A DNA stretch of 64,000 nucleotides from Sphingobacterium thalpophilum (GTDB taxonomy: Bacteria > Bacteroidota > Bacteroidia > Sphingobacteriales > Sphingobacteriaceae): the NCBI RefSeq assembly GCF_901482695.1, contig NZ_LR590484.1:4030001-4094000 (forward strand), in the 5' to 3' direction. Under the pieces are notes generated by a model. The model saw only the letters and a list, made by a program, of their open reading frames with translations. It was not told where the DNA came from and ran no database searches. Each line of letters starts with the position of its first letter. Position 1 is the stretch's first letter. Of this stretch, positions 25,980 through 34,839 are shown piece by piece. The translations under genes and the position numbers were made by a program.

Positions 25980-27533
25980 ATGGACGTCGCAATTTATATC
26001 ATAATTTCTCTGATTGTTGGTGTAGCTATAGGCCGTTATCTTCTGGTCCTGTTATTCAAAAAACAAGAGCAGGAAGCCAAAGAAAAAGTGAATAGCATAC
26101 TGAGAGAAGCAGAGCAGGAAGGAGAACACATTAAAAAGAAAAAACTCTTAGAAGCCAAAGAGAAATTCCTTCAACTAAAATCCGAACATGAAAAGGAAGT
26201 GAATCAACGTAACAACACCATCAATCAGAAGGAAAATACGTTGAGACAGAAAGAACAATCGATCAACCAAAAGCTTGAGAACATCAATCGCGATAAGCAG
26301 GAACTGGAGGCCCGAAAAAAACAGCTGGATAAGCTGGTGGAGCTTAACGAGAAGAAATCGGAGGAGGTCGAAACACTAAAATTGCAGCAGATTAAGCAGC
26401 TGGAGAGCATTGCAGGTGTCACCGCTGATGAAGCGAAAAACCAACTGGTGGATTCGCTGCGTGAAGAAGCACGCTCTCAGGCGATGATCCAGATCAAAGA
26501 CATCGTGGATGAAGCGAAGCTAACGGCCACTAAAGAAGCGAAAAAGGTGGTAATTCAGACGATTCAGCGCACAGCGACCGAATCTGCTATCGAAAATACT
26601 GTTTCTATTTTTAATATCGAAAATGATGAGATCAAGGGGCGTATTATTGGTCGCGAAGGTCGTAATATCCGCGCTCTTGAAGCTGCTACAGGTGTTGAGA
26701 TCATCGTTGATGATACTCCTGAAGCCATTATCCTATCGGGTTTTGATCCTGTACGTCGCGAAATTGCCCGTTTGGCGTTGCACCGCCTGGTGACCGATGG
26801 CCGTATTCACCCAGCCCGTATCGAGGAGGTGGTGGCCAAAACACGCACACAGATCGAAGATGAAATTGTCGAAATTGGTGAGCGTACGGCTATTGATTTG
26901 GGTATACACGGCTTGCATCCCGAATTAATCCGTATGGTAGGACGTATGCGTTACCGCTCGTCTTACGGTCAGAACCTGTTGCAGCACTCTCGAGAGGTAG
27001 CTAATTTTGCAGCAACCATGGCTGCTGAACTTGGATTAAATGTAAAGCATGCCAAACGCGCCGGCTTGCTGCACGATATTGGTAAAGTGCCTGATGATAA
27101 TCCCGAGTTGCCACATGCCATCCTCGGAATGCAGCTAGCAGAAAAATACAAAGAACATCCTGATGTCTGCAATGCCATCGGGGCACACCATGACGAAATT
27201 GAGATGACAGCCCTTATATCGCCAATTGTGCAGGCCTGTGATGCGATTTCGGGAGCCCGTCCGGGAGCCCGTCGTGAGGTGGTTGAAAGTTACATCAAAC
27301 GTTTGAAAGAGCTCGAAGACCTTGCTTTGTCTTACCCCGGTGTCGAAAAAACATTCGCCATTCAGGCAGGTCGCGAACTGCGGGTAATTGTTGAGAGCGA
27401 GAAGGTGTCTGATGCGCAGTCTGAAATATTGGCCGCAGATATTTCTAACCGTATACAGACAGAAATGACTTATCCGGGACAAATCAAGGTTACCGTTATC
27501 CGCGAGACCAGATCGGTATCCTACGCGAAGTAA
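25980..27533 (+). CDS. rny: Ribonuclease Y
   Basis: 517 residues. Membrane-anchored endoribonuclease that starts mRNA decay. Order: N-terminal membrane helix (about 3-25), a long charged coiled coil (about 25-200), a KH RNA-binding domain (GRIIGREGRNIRALEAATGVEIIVDDTPE), and the HD catalytic domain with HSREVA and GLLHDIGKVPD. Length matches the family. Closed by a strong hairpin. Confidence 0.97.
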   Translation: MDVAIYIIISLIVGVAIGRYLLVLLFKKQEQEAKEKVNSILREAEQEGEHIKKKKLLEAKEKFLQLKSEHEKEVNQRNNTINQKENTLRQKEQSINQKLENINRDKQELEARKKQLDKLVELNEKKSEEVETLKLQQIKQLESIAGVTADEAKNQLVDSLREEARSQAMIQIKDIVDEAKLTATKEAKKVVIQTIQRTATESAIENTVSIFNIENDEIKGRIIGREGRNIRALEAATGVEIIVDDTPEAIILSGFDPVRREIARLALHRLVTDGRIHPARIEEVVAKTRTQIEDEIVEIGERTAIDLGIHGLHPELIRMVGRMRYRSSYGQNLLQHSREVANFAATMAAELGLNVKHAKRAGLLHDIGKVPDDNPELPHAILGMQLAEKYKEHPDVCNAIGAHHDEIEMTALISPIVQACDAISGARPGARREVVESYIKRLKELEDLALSYPGVEKTFAIQAGRELRVIVESEKVSDAQSEILAADISNRIQTEMTYPGQIKVTVIRETRSVSYAK

Positions 27534-27548
27534 CCCAATTCCTGTCAT

Positions 27549-27585
27549 AAAAAAGAAGCCCAATCATCGATCGGGCTTCTTTTTT
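27549..27585 (+). terminator. Terminator of rny
   Basis: 13-bp stem AAAAAAGAAGCCC / GGGCTTCTTTTTT around an 11-base loop. The symmetric A/T ends allow it to work also for the convergent HAD gene. Confidence 0.9.
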
Positions 27586-27656
27586 ATGATATGATCTTCA
27601 ATAGGCTTGGTATTACAGTTCGGTTAAGCTAATGCTCGCTGATCTATTATTAGCTA

Positions 27657-28307
27657 TTATTGGAAGAAATCGATCAGATCACCTACCGATTCGAGTAAAT
27701 AGGAGGGACATTCTTTTTCCAGTTCTTCTTTGCTACCGTATCCATAGAGAACAGCGATGGCGTCCATGCCGGTCTCTTTGGCACCGATCAGATCATGTTT
27801 GCGGTCACCAATCATGATACAGTTTACCGGATTGGAGAGATTGGCGTTTTCCATGACATATTGAATGACACTTGTCTTTGTTGGTCGGGTATCGTCCAGC
27901 GTGCTCCCTCCGGCAAAATCAAAGTACTTGTCTATTTGAAAATGTTTCAGAATCTGATGTGCAAATATTTCCGGTTTCGACGTGGCCAGATAAACACGGT
28001 AGTCTTTTGTTTTAAGCCCTTCAAGCAATTCGGGTACGCGGTCAAACAGTAAATTCTCGTACAAACCGAGGGTGGAGAAGCGCTCGCGATATTTCTCCAC
28101 GCATGCCAATGCTTCGGTTTCTTCAAAGCCAAATTGGCGCATAAATGATTCTTTTAACGGTGGGCCAATAAGCGGCTTGAGCGTACTTAAGTCCGCCGTA
28201 TGGATGCCCTTGGCTTCAAGTGCATAAGCAATGCATTTAGTAATACCCTCTGCGGGATCGGTCAGGGTACCATCCAGATCAAATAAAATATGTTTATATG
28301 ATTTCAT
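27657..28307 (-). CDS. HAD-superfamily phosphatase, phosphoglycolate phosphatase/YjjG-like
   Basis: 216 residues. Seen: motif I FDLDGTLTDPAEG (nucleophile Asp and acid Asp), the helical cap domain (about 18-90), motif II Thr/Ser region LATSKPEIF, and motif III/IV IMIGDRKHDLIGAKETGMDAIAVLYGYGSKEEL. This is the type C1-cap layout of Gph and pyrimidine 5'-nucleotidase-type enzymes. The substrate (phosphoglycolate, a nucleotide or a sugar phosphate) cannot be decided from sequence. Confidence 0.88.
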   Translation of the reverse strand: MKSYKHILFDLDGTLTDPAEGITKCIAYALEAKGIHTADLSTLKPLIGPPLKESFMRQFGFEETEALACVEKYRERFSTLGLYENLLFDRVPELLEGLKTKDYRVYLATSKPEIFAHQILKHFQIDKYFDFAGGSTLDDTRPTKTSVIQYVMENANLSNPVNCIMIGDRKHDLIGAKETGMDAIAVLYGYGSKEELEKECPSYLLESVGDLIDFFQ

Positions 28308-28435
28308 GCTACAATATTACGGAATTGATCGAGCGCAGAAGAATCCGCCTAACTTCCAAAGCAGATCATGACACCTTACAGACCAAAAAATAAGAATATT
28401 GTATGAATCGCTCAGCGAAGCATATCAATATTTGT

Positions 28436-28443
28436 TAAATTTG
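28436..28443 (+). promoter_or_regulatory. -7 box TAAATTTG directly before the DUF962 gene
   Basis: Exact consensus match ending 4 bases before the ATG at 28448. A transcript from it would start at about the start codon. No TTG is seen at the usual -33 distance. Confidence 0.5.
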
Positions 28444-28447
28444 CCGA

Positions 28448-28975
28448 ATGAAACAAAAGAAGAAAATTCAGGAAGTAGAGCCGAAACGTCCAATCGATTA
28501 CTATTTTGATGAATTAAATGCTAATTTCCAAGATCCGGTCAACCGTATTATTCAGATTATTTTTTTACCGCTCTTGTTTTTTGGAGTCATGGGCTGTATC
28601 TGGATGATACCTTTTCCACAATTCGAGTTTCTAGTCAGGCTCAATTGGCACAGCTTTTTGAACTGGGGGTCTTTCTTTATAGCCATTGTAATCTATTGCT
28701 ATCTGCGACTGTCGGCGACCTTATCCTATGCCGTACTGTTTTCCATAGGGGGGATGAGTTATTTTATTGTACAGCTGGAGTATATAGAAAAAAATGGTGG
28801 TCCGGCAGTCATATGGGTATGCTTGGCGATTGCCCTCATATCGCTACTCGCATTATTTCTGGGTAAAAATAGAGAAAAGAAGACCGTCACAGGAAAACAA
28901 TTTGTTCGTTTTCTGCTTATCGGACCGGTCTGGCTATGGCATTTTGTGTTTGAAAAATTTAAAATTAGATATTAA
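28448..28975 (+). CDS. DUF962/Mpo1-like membrane protein
   Basis: 175 residues with about four membrane helices. Family marks are the N-terminal YFDELNANFQDPVNRIIQIIFLPLL (the Mpo1/YGL010w pattern of an N-terminal motif then helix 1) and the C-terminal GKQFVRFLLIGPVWLWHFVFEKF. Yeast Mpo1 is an iron-dependent dioxygenase of 2-hydroxy fatty acids. The classical His of the N-terminal YxxxHxxPxN pattern is replaced here (NANFQDPVN), so catalysis by the same mechanism is doubtful. Confidence 0.72.
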   Translation: MKQKKKIQEVEPKRPIDYYFDELNANFQDPVNRIIQIIFLPLLFFGVMGCIWMIPFPQFEFLVRLNWHSFLNWGSFFIAIVIYCYLRLSATLSYAVLFSIGGMSYFIVQLEYIEKNGGPAVIWVCLAIALISLLALFLGKNREKKTVTGKQFVRFLLIGPVWLWHFVFEKFKIRY

Positions 28976-28996
28976 ATCGTCATTGTGACTAAACAT

Positions 28997-29037
28997 CACA
29001 GATAAGGCCCAGCTGCATCAGCTGGGCCTTATCTGTG
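28997..29037. terminator. Long hairpin between convergent DUF962 and ABC permease genes
   Basis: Perfect 19-bp stem CACAGATAAGGCCCAGCTG with its exact complement and a 3-base CAT loop. U tracts are weak on both sides; it probably serves both convergent genes. Confidence 0.8.
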
Positions 29038-29057
29038 GTTATGGTAATGCTGTGAAA

Positions 29058-30383
29058 CTAATGTTTATAGTTAAACCATTTAATAATCTCTTTTAGGCTA
29101 GCTTTTTTACCGTAGATTAATATACCGACCCTATAGATACGTGCAGCTACCCAAGTGATTAATAAAAACGTGAGTACCAGTAAAGTCAGCGACGTCAGGA
29201 TCTGCCAAAGCGGAACGCCAAACGGGATGCGTACAAGCATGGCGATCGGCGATGTAAATGGGATGAAGCTCAGCCATGTTGCGATGGTGCCATTTGGGTC
29301 GTTAATGATGACCCCAAAAGACAAGATATAGGTTAGCAGGAGTGGCATAGTGATCGGCATGGAGAATTGATTAGCTTCAGTTTCATTGTCAACGGCCGAA
29401 CCTGCAGCAGCAAATATAGCGCTGTAGAGTAGGTAACCTGCGATAAAGAACAGGAAGAAGAACACAATCACTTCAGTAAAGTCGAAACTTTGTAAAGCGG
29501 AAAGGAGCGATGCAGGACCATTCTGACCGACCGCTTTGGAAACGGTGCCGAGATTGCCCGTACCGGGCTGGCCGGAAGCGACGGCCTGCACATCCTGAGG
29601 ATTGACAAACAACGCTGTCGCGGTAATAAACAGACCTAGCGTTAATACGAGCCACATGGTGAACTGTGTTAGTCCGACCATGCCTATACCCACAATTTTG
29701 CCCATCATGAGCTGAAAAGGTTTTACCGAGGAAATGATGACTTCAATAATCCGGTTACTTTTTTCTTCAATGATACCCCGCATTACCTGTGCGCCGTAAA
29801 GGAAGAGAGAAAGGTAGACAAGTATGGCCAACGCCACCCCAATTCCCATAGCAATGGCGGTATTGCTGTTCTTTTCCTCTCCATCTGCAGTTATTTCCCT
29901 GGCATCGATCGTAACTTTGGGTTTAATGGACTGAATGGTATTAATATCAATACCTTTAGCTCTATATATACTGTCCCGGATGATTTCCTCCAGCTGTCCA
30001 CTAATGACTTCTTGGGTCACAAAACTCGTTTTGCCATTGCTGATCAATTCAGCCTGCTGTGCGGCTAAAATGTCTTTCGGAATATAGAGGATGGCCTGTT
30101 TGCCTTGGCCAAGTGCAAGCTGTAGTTTCTGTTTCTGAAGATCCAGTGTACTTTTTTTATAACTGACATTTTTGTTGCTTCGTAATTTAGCCGCGAAGTT
30201 CCCCTGCTCATCGATAACAAAAACGTTGGTATGTGTGTCCTTGAAGCTCTTTTGGGTCAGATAAAACATGCCTGCATATAATGCGAAAAAGAAAAGCGGG
30301 ACAGCGAAAGTCATTACGATGAACGACTTCTTTTTGACACGTGACAAATATTCGCGCTGGATGATAAGTAATATTTTATGCAT
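29058..30383 (-). CDS. ABC-2-type exporter permease, NatB-like
   Basis: 441 residues. One N-terminal helix (about 20-40), a large extracytoplasmic domain (about 45-175), then five or six helices from about residue 185, with the VMRGIIEEKSNRIIEVIISSVKPFQLMMGKIVG stretch typical of ABC-2 permeases of the NatB/YhaP group. B. subtilis NatB exports Na+; many relatives have other or unknown substrates. It overlaps the ATPase gene by 8 bases (30376-30383), so the two are cotranscribed and translationally coupled. Confidence 0.88.
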   Translation of the reverse strand: MHKILLIIQREYLSRVKKKSFIVMTFAVPLFFFALYAGMFYLTQKSFKDTHTNVFVIDEQGNFAAKLRSNKNVSYKKSTLDLQKQKLQLALGQGKQAILYIPKDILAAQQAELISNGKTSFVTQEVISGQLEEIIRDSIYRAKGIDINTIQSIKPKVTIDAREITADGEEKNSNTAIAMGIGVALAILVYLSLFLYGAQVMRGIIEEKSNRIIEVIISSVKPFQLMMGKIVGIGMVGLTQFTMWLVLTLGLFITATALFVNPQDVQAVASGQPGTGNLGTVSKAVGQNGPASLLSALQSFDFTEVIVFFFLFFIAGYLLYSAIFAAAGSAVDNETEANQFSMPITMPLLLTYILSFGVIINDPNGTIATWLSFIPFTSPIAMLVRIPFGVPLWQILTSLTLLVLTFLLITWVAARIYRVGILIYGKKASLKEIIKWFNYKH

Positions 30384-31311
30384 GTTGTTGGGATAGAGGT
30401 GAAACTTGGGTAACCTTCTGAATAAAAATGTCCGCCATGGAGGGAACCAGTTCTATTAACTGATTGAGTTGCACTTTTGGCAACAAATCAGCGAGTACGT
30501 GATTTATGCTAACGTCGGGCTTCAGTTGAATACTGGCTGTATGCATGCTCTCTGTTTGCGTAGAATGGATTACCTCGTATAGCTGCTCGTTGACCAGATC
30601 AAAATTCAGGCTATTCGGCATGAAGTCCAGCTGATACGTTCGGTTGCTGTAATTTTTTTTGATGGCACGAACTGGACCGTCTAAAATCTTTTTCGAACGG
30701 TGGATCAATGCAATATTGTCGCAGAGCTCCTCAACAGTTTCCATCCGGTGGGTCGAGAAGATGATCGTTGCACCTTCGGCATTCAATCTGAGGATCTGCT
30801 CTTTGATGGTATTGGCATTGACCGGGTCAAACCCCGAAAACGGTTCGTCCAAAATAATCAGTTGAGGTTGATGGATAACTGTGGCTACAAACTGCACTTT
30901 CTGTTGCATCCCCTTACTGAGGTCTTCGATTTTCTTGTTCCACCACGAAGTGATTTCCAGACGTTCGCACCAGTCGTGGATCCTGCGTAACGCCTCTTTT
31001 CGTGAAAGCCCTTTTAACTGAGCGAGGTAGCACATCTGCTCGCCAATTTTCATTTTTTTGTACAGCCCGCGTTCTTCAGGTAGATAACCAATTTGGCCAA
31101 TGTGCTGTGGTCCCAGGGGCTGTCCATTAAACCGGATTTCTCCGGAGTCTGGCCCAGTAATCTGGTTGATGATACGTATCAGCGAAGTCTTTCCCGCGCC
31201 ATTTGGTCCCAGTAGTCCAAAGATTTTACCCTGAGGGATTTCCATGGATACATCATCCAGTGCGCGGTGACTGGCGTAGTCCTTCGTAACATGATTGATT
31301 TCAAGTAACAT
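30376..31311 (-). CDS. ABC transporter ATP-binding protein, NatA-like
   Basis: 311 residues. Seen: Walker A GPNGAGKTSL, Q-loop region, signature LSKGMQQKVQ, Walker B LIILDEPFSGFD, and H-loop STHRME. After the nucleotide-binding domain (about 1-215) there is a C-terminal domain of about 95 residues, which fits NatA/DrrA-like exporters. Pairs with the downstream overlapping permease. First gene of a two-gene operon; no consensus -7 box is visible in the 175 bases ahead of it. Confidence 0.92.
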   Translation of the reverse strand: MLLEINHVTKDYASHRALDDVSMEIPQGKIFGLLGPNGAGKTSLIRIINQITGPDSGEIRFNGQPLGPQHIGQIGYLPEERGLYKKMKIGEQMCYLAQLKGLSRKEALRRIHDWCERLEITSWWNKKIEDLSKGMQQKVQFVATVIHQPQLIILDEPFSGFDPVNANTIKEQILRLNAEGATIIFSTHRMETVEELCDNIALIHRSKKILDGPVRAIKKNYSNRTYQLDFMPNSLNFDLVNEQLYEVIHSTQTESMHTASIQLKPDVSINHVLADLLPKVQLNQLIELVPSMADIFIQKVTQVSPLSQQHA

Positions 31312-31466
31312 TTTATATCAGGTTTAATTATATGTGTTCGAGAAAAAGCCGGGTTGCAGCTTCTGTTCCCCGAGATACTATGTTTATTTTATCGATTAGT
31401 AGTGATATCGTTGTAAACGTTACAGTAAAAGTAGTAAAGTTTTATAGAATAGATGGTGGCTAAACC

Positions 31467-31497
31467 TTGCCAGAGGGTTTCATTTAATGTACCTTTG
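31467..31497 (+). promoter_or_regulatory. Promoter of engB, overlapping the coding start
   Basis: -33 TTG at 31467-31469 and -7 TACCTTTG at 31490-31497, 20-base spacer: a full consensus match. The ATG at 31502 is 4 bases further on, so the transcription start would fall at or next to the start codon. Confidence 0.7.
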
Positions 31498-31501
31498 TTT
31501 C

Positions 31502-32125
31502 ATGGAAGTAAAAAAAGCCGAATTTGTGTGTAGCAACACGAGAGTTGATAAATTGCCTGCGCCAAACTTACCGGAGTACGCCTTCATAGGGCGCTCAAAT
31601 GTGGGGAAATCTTCTCTGATCAATGCGATGACAAACAAAAAGGGACTTGCCAAAACATCCCAGAAACCGGGTAAAACTCAACTGATCAACCATTTTTTGA
31701 TCGATGATACTTGGTATCTGGTCGATTTGCCGGGCTATGGGTTTGCGAAAGCATCCAAAACAAGCCGCAATGAATGGGAAAAATTCATCCGCCGTTATCT
31801 TACACTCCGCGAAAATCTGCAATGTGTATTTGTGTTGGTTGATAGCCGCCATGAGCCGCAAAAGATAGATCTTGATTTCTGCTACTGGTTGGGCGAATGT
31901 GGTCTGCCGTTTATGCTGGTCTTCACCAAGGCTGACAAACAATCAGCGGTTAAATCCGATGCCAACATAGCGAAATTTAAAAAATCCCTGTTACAATGGT
32001 TTGAAGAGGTACCACCCGTTTTCCTCACTTCAGCAGAGAAAAAGACAGGACATGAACCCATTCTGGAAACGATTGACGAGGTTAATAAACAGTTTGTGCA
32101 TCCGGAGAGTAGTTCCCTCGGGTAG
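31502..32125 (+). CDS. engB: Ribosome-assembly GTPase EngB/YsxC/YihA
   Basis: 207 residues from the ATG at 31502. An in-frame upstream ATG at 31487 is rejected because the -7 box (31490-31497) would lie inside the coding sequence and because MEVKKAEFV aligns with the N-terminus of B. subtilis YsxC. Essential GTPase acting in large-subunit maturation. Seen: G1 GRSNVGKSSLINA, the G2 Thr region PGKTQLINHF, G3 VDLPGYGFA, and G4 TKADK. The next gene follows after 94 bases. Confidence 0.95.
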   Translation: MEVKKAEFVCSNTRVDKLPAPNLPEYAFIGRSNVGKSSLINAMTNKKGLAKTSQKPGKTQLINHFLIDDTWYLVDLPGYGFAKASKTSRNEWEKFIRRYLTLRENLQCVFVLVDSRHEPQKIDLDFCYWLGECGLPFMLVFTKADKQSAVKSDANIAKFKKSLLQWFEEVPPVFLTSAEKKTGHEPILETIDEVNKQFVHPESSSLG

Positions 32126-32219
32126 TGCTCCTATTTTCCAAGGCAGCATTTCATTCCGCATGAGCTGGATGGCCGCGAAGTAATCAGTTTGAGAGATCGC
32201 ATAAATAACATTAATATTA

Positions 32220-33074
32220 ATGAAGAAATACCTATCGTTAGTTTTATTTGCACACAGTGTGTTTGCATTGCCTTTTGCGTTTATTGGATTCTTTTTGGCT
32301 TTACATACGACCGACCATACCTTCTCCTGGAAGCTTCTGCTAATGATGATCCTATGTATGGTAACCGCCCGGAATGCTGCTATGGCATTTAACCGTTATC
32401 TCGATAGGGACATTGATGCCATTAATCCCAGGACGGCCATGCGTGATATTCCTGCCGGCAGGATTTCTGCGGAAAATGCATTGTTGTTTACTATAGTCAA
32501 TTGTCTGATTTTTGTTGGGGCCACCTATTTCATCAACTCATTGTGTTTTATGTTGTCACCGATAGCGCTCTTTGTCGTGCTTTTTTATTCTTATACCAAG
32601 CGGATTACTCCGCTTTGCCACTTGGTACTTGGTGCGGGCCTGGGCTTGGCTCCCATTGGAGCGTATATGGTGATCACCGGACAGTTTGCAACGGTACCCC
32701 TGCTGTACGGATTTGCAGTTTTGACCTGGGTGAGTGGCTTTGATATTATCTACGCGTTGCAGGACGAAGCCTTCGATCGGGCTAATAATCTCAATTCAAT
32801 ACCAGTTTGGCTGGGTACGAAAGGTGCTATGCGTGTTTCCGAATTGCTGCACGTGCTGTCCTTCTTGTTTGTGCTGGCACCGGTATTTTTGATGCCGGTG
32901 GGCTGGGTCTATTACCTCGGTGTCGTTTTCTATGCTACATTGCTAGTCTATCAGCACACGCTGTTTTCTTCAACAGATCTGAGCCGCGTAAATCGCGACT
33001 TTATGACCACGAATGGGTATGCTTCAGTGATTTTCGCCGTCTTTTACCTATTGGACATATGGCTCATCAAATAA
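32220..33074 (+). CDS. UbiA-family polyprenyltransferase (MqnP/UbiA-like)
   Basis: 284 residues with eight or nine membrane helices. The two Asp-rich motifs are seen: NRYLDRDIDAINPRT (first, about 58-72) and DEAFDRANNLNSIP (second, about 180-193); both bind the Mg-pyrophosphate of the prenyl donor. The TAMRDIPAGRIS stretch fits the group that joins a prenyl chain to 4-hydroxybenzoate or to the futalosine-derived menaquinone precursor (MqnP). Bacteroidota mainly make menaquinone, so MqnP is more likely than true UbiA, but this is inference. Confidence 0.85.
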   Translation: MKKYLSLVLFAHSVFALPFAFIGFFLALHTTDHTFSWKLLLMMILCMVTARNAAMAFNRYLDRDIDAINPRTAMRDIPAGRISAENALLFTIVNCLIFVGATYFINSLCFMLSPIALFVVLFYSYTKRITPLCHLVLGAGLGLAPIGAYMVITGQFATVPLLYGFAVLTWVSGFDIIYALQDEAFDRANNLNSIPVWLGTKGAMRVSELLHVLSFLFVLAPVFLMPVGWVYYLGVVFYATLLVYQHTLFSSTDLSRVNRDFMTTNGYASVIFAVFYLLDIWLIK

Positions 33075-33081
33075 ACAATTT

Positions 33082-33089
33082 TATCTTTG
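33082..33089 (+). promoter_or_regulatory. -7 box TATCTTTG of the PNGase F-like gene
   Basis: Exact TAnnTTTG match 14 bases before the ATG at 33103. It gives the glycanase gene its own short-leader transcript despite the 28-base gap to the prenyltransferase gene. Confidence 0.5.
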
Positions 33090-33102
33090 ATCAATATTAC
33101 CG

Positions 33103-34785
33103 ATGATGAAAAAAAATGTACTTTTATTTTCTGTTGTCTGTCTATCTATATCGTCGTATGCACAGTCGCTAACAAATTACCTTGTACATTACAATCAGAG
33201 CTTCAACGGGAAAACGTCAGCTAATGCCAATGCCGTGCTTGTTTACACCAACGCTGAAAATACTTACGTGAGTTCGGAGAAAGATATAAAAGGTGAATTA
33301 TTACCCCCTTATGAACGGCTGCTTGTGGAGAGGGCTGGGAGGAATGTTTTGCTTAAAATCGCGAAGCTGAAAAATGGGAGCCTTATTTTGACACGGGATT
33401 CGACGGCACTTGTCCGACAGCAGTTTATCCCGACCCTTGAAACAAAGGTGATCCTTGGATATCCGTGTAAAAAAGTGGAGACAAGTATTAACTCCAACAA
33501 AATAGAGCTGTGGTATACAGATAAACTTGGTGTCAAGGGAGCTCCGGGCGAACTTGGCCAGAATTTGGGACTGGTACTCGAAGTTGTCCGCAATGGCAAC
33601 ACAAGGACCTACGCTACTCGAGTAGAACGTGTGAAGAGTATTCCTGAACAACTAAAATTAAGAGGCAGTGAGAAAAATTATGATGAACTGTCTTACAAAG
33701 ACCTTATCTGGAAAAGTCGTTTCACGCGGATACCGGTTTTTCATAAGGAACGCATCCGTTTTTCGGATGAGGTCAAATCGGATTCCATCTTGCGTTTTGC
33801 CAATGGTACCGTAATCGTCAAAAAAGTCAGAGTTCCCCAAATTAAGTCTAGTGATAATGTCTTTGTGCAGTTAGTTGAGCAGTCTAAGGGTGATGCCTAT
33901 GACCGCACAGGCTCTGTTTTTATCATTCCGGACAATCAGACTCAGAGCTTTTTAGATGGTATGAAAAATGGTATGGCTACCTTGCCAAAATATGAAAATG
34001 GAAACGGTAAGGCCTACCGAGGGGTAGTGCGTTCACATTCTTTTGAGCCCATAGTGGAATTGATGCGTTTCTTTACACCCTTCGGCATAAAACAATTTAA
34101 CCACTTGCAATTAAAGGATAAGATGTGGCAGGACTCTGTACTTTACCGTCAAGATATCACTGAGCTTGCAGGGATGTTAAGTGATCGGGATATATATATC
34201 GGCACCTTTATCGGAAACTACGACAAAAATGGACATGAAGTGAGTCTGGAACTGACCATACATCCGGGCTTTGATGGCGGTGCGGAAAGCCCGCTCCGAA
34301 AAGCCATGTCGCTATTCACAACAACCAATGTTATGGAAATGGGGGGGCAGGAGTACGGATCTATGTTTGACCGTGATAAAGGTCTGACAATGTCCTTTCA
34401 TCTGGATCAGGACGCAAAAAATGTTCAGTTGCGTTATATCACCACGGGCCATGGCGGCTGGGGAAATGGCGACGAATTCGTGCCCAAAGAAAACCGGATT
34501 TTTTTGGATGGCACCTTGCAGTTTAAATATACTCCATGGCGCAATGACTGCGGTTCATACCGTCTCTTTAATCCAGCTTCGGGAAATTTTGTCACGGGTT
34601 TATCCTCTTCAGATTTAAGCCGTTCCAATTGGTGTCCCGGAACAGTCACGCCACCCATTTATATTGATTTGGGTGAATTAAAGGCGGGTGACCACAGCAT
34701 ACAGGTGCAAATACCTCAAGGTGCACCGGAAGGAACAAGCTTTAGCAGCTGGAATGTTACCGGTACATTATTGTACGATAATTAA
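33103..34785 (+). CDS. Secreted PNGase F-like peptide:N-glycosidase with GLPGLI-like N-terminal domain
   Basis: 560 residues. Signal peptide (MMKKNVLLFSVVCLSISSYAQS). Residues about 23-210 resemble the GLPGLI-type fold of Bacteroidota secreted proteins (LGYPCKKVETS ... IELWYTDKLGVKGAPG). Residues about 240-400 look like the N-terminal jelly roll of PNGase F (YDRTGSVFII), and 420-560 like the second, with ITTGHGGWGNGDEFVPKEN, PWRNDCGSYRLFNPASGNF, GLSSSDLSRSNWCPGTVTPP. The Glu in GDEF is consistent with a catalytic acidic residue of PNGase F. PNGase F cuts N-glycans from asparagine. The extra N-terminal domain recalls the PNGase F-II subtype. Probably periplasmic or exported. Confidence 0.85.
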   Translation: MMKKNVLLFSVVCLSISSYAQSLTNYLVHYNQSFNGKTSANANAVLVYTNAENTYVSSEKDIKGELLPPYERLLVERAGRNVLLKIAKLKNGSLILTRDSTALVRQQFIPTLETKVILGYPCKKVETSINSNKIELWYTDKLGVKGAPGELGQNLGLVLEVVRNGNTRTYATRVERVKSIPEQLKLRGSEKNYDELSYKDLIWKSRFTRIPVFHKERIRFSDEVKSDSILRFANGTVIVKKVRVPQIKSSDNVFVQLVEQSKGDAYDRTGSVFIIPDNQTQSFLDGMKNGMATLPKYENGNGKAYRGVVRSHSFEPIVELMRFFTPFGIKQFNHLQLKDKMWQDSVLYRQDITELAGMLSDRDIYIGTFIGNYDKNGHEVSLELTIHPGFDGGAESPLRKAMSLFTTTNVMEMGGQEYGSMFDRDKGLTMSFHLDQDAKNVQLRYITTGHGGWGNGDEFVPKENRIFLDGTLQFKYTPWRNDCGSYRLFNPASGNFVTGLSSSDLSRSNWCPGTVTPPIYIDLGELKAGDHSIQVQIPQGAPEGTSFSSWNVTGTLLYDN

Positions 34786-34839
34786 TGATATGTTTGAGGT
34801 ATCGATAAGGTTGTTGTTGATACCTCATTGATGTTGACG

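Noticed and set aside
27628..27655. AGCTAAT...ATTAGCT inverted repeat after the HAD gene
   Set aside because: Short A/T-rich stem with a long loop and no clear U tract; too weak to call a terminator.
31422..31434. TGTAA-ACG-TTACA, similar to a LacI/CcpA-type operator
   Set aside because: One base short of the usual TGTAAACGTTTACA symmetry, and no LacI-type gene or repeated copy nearby; likely chance.
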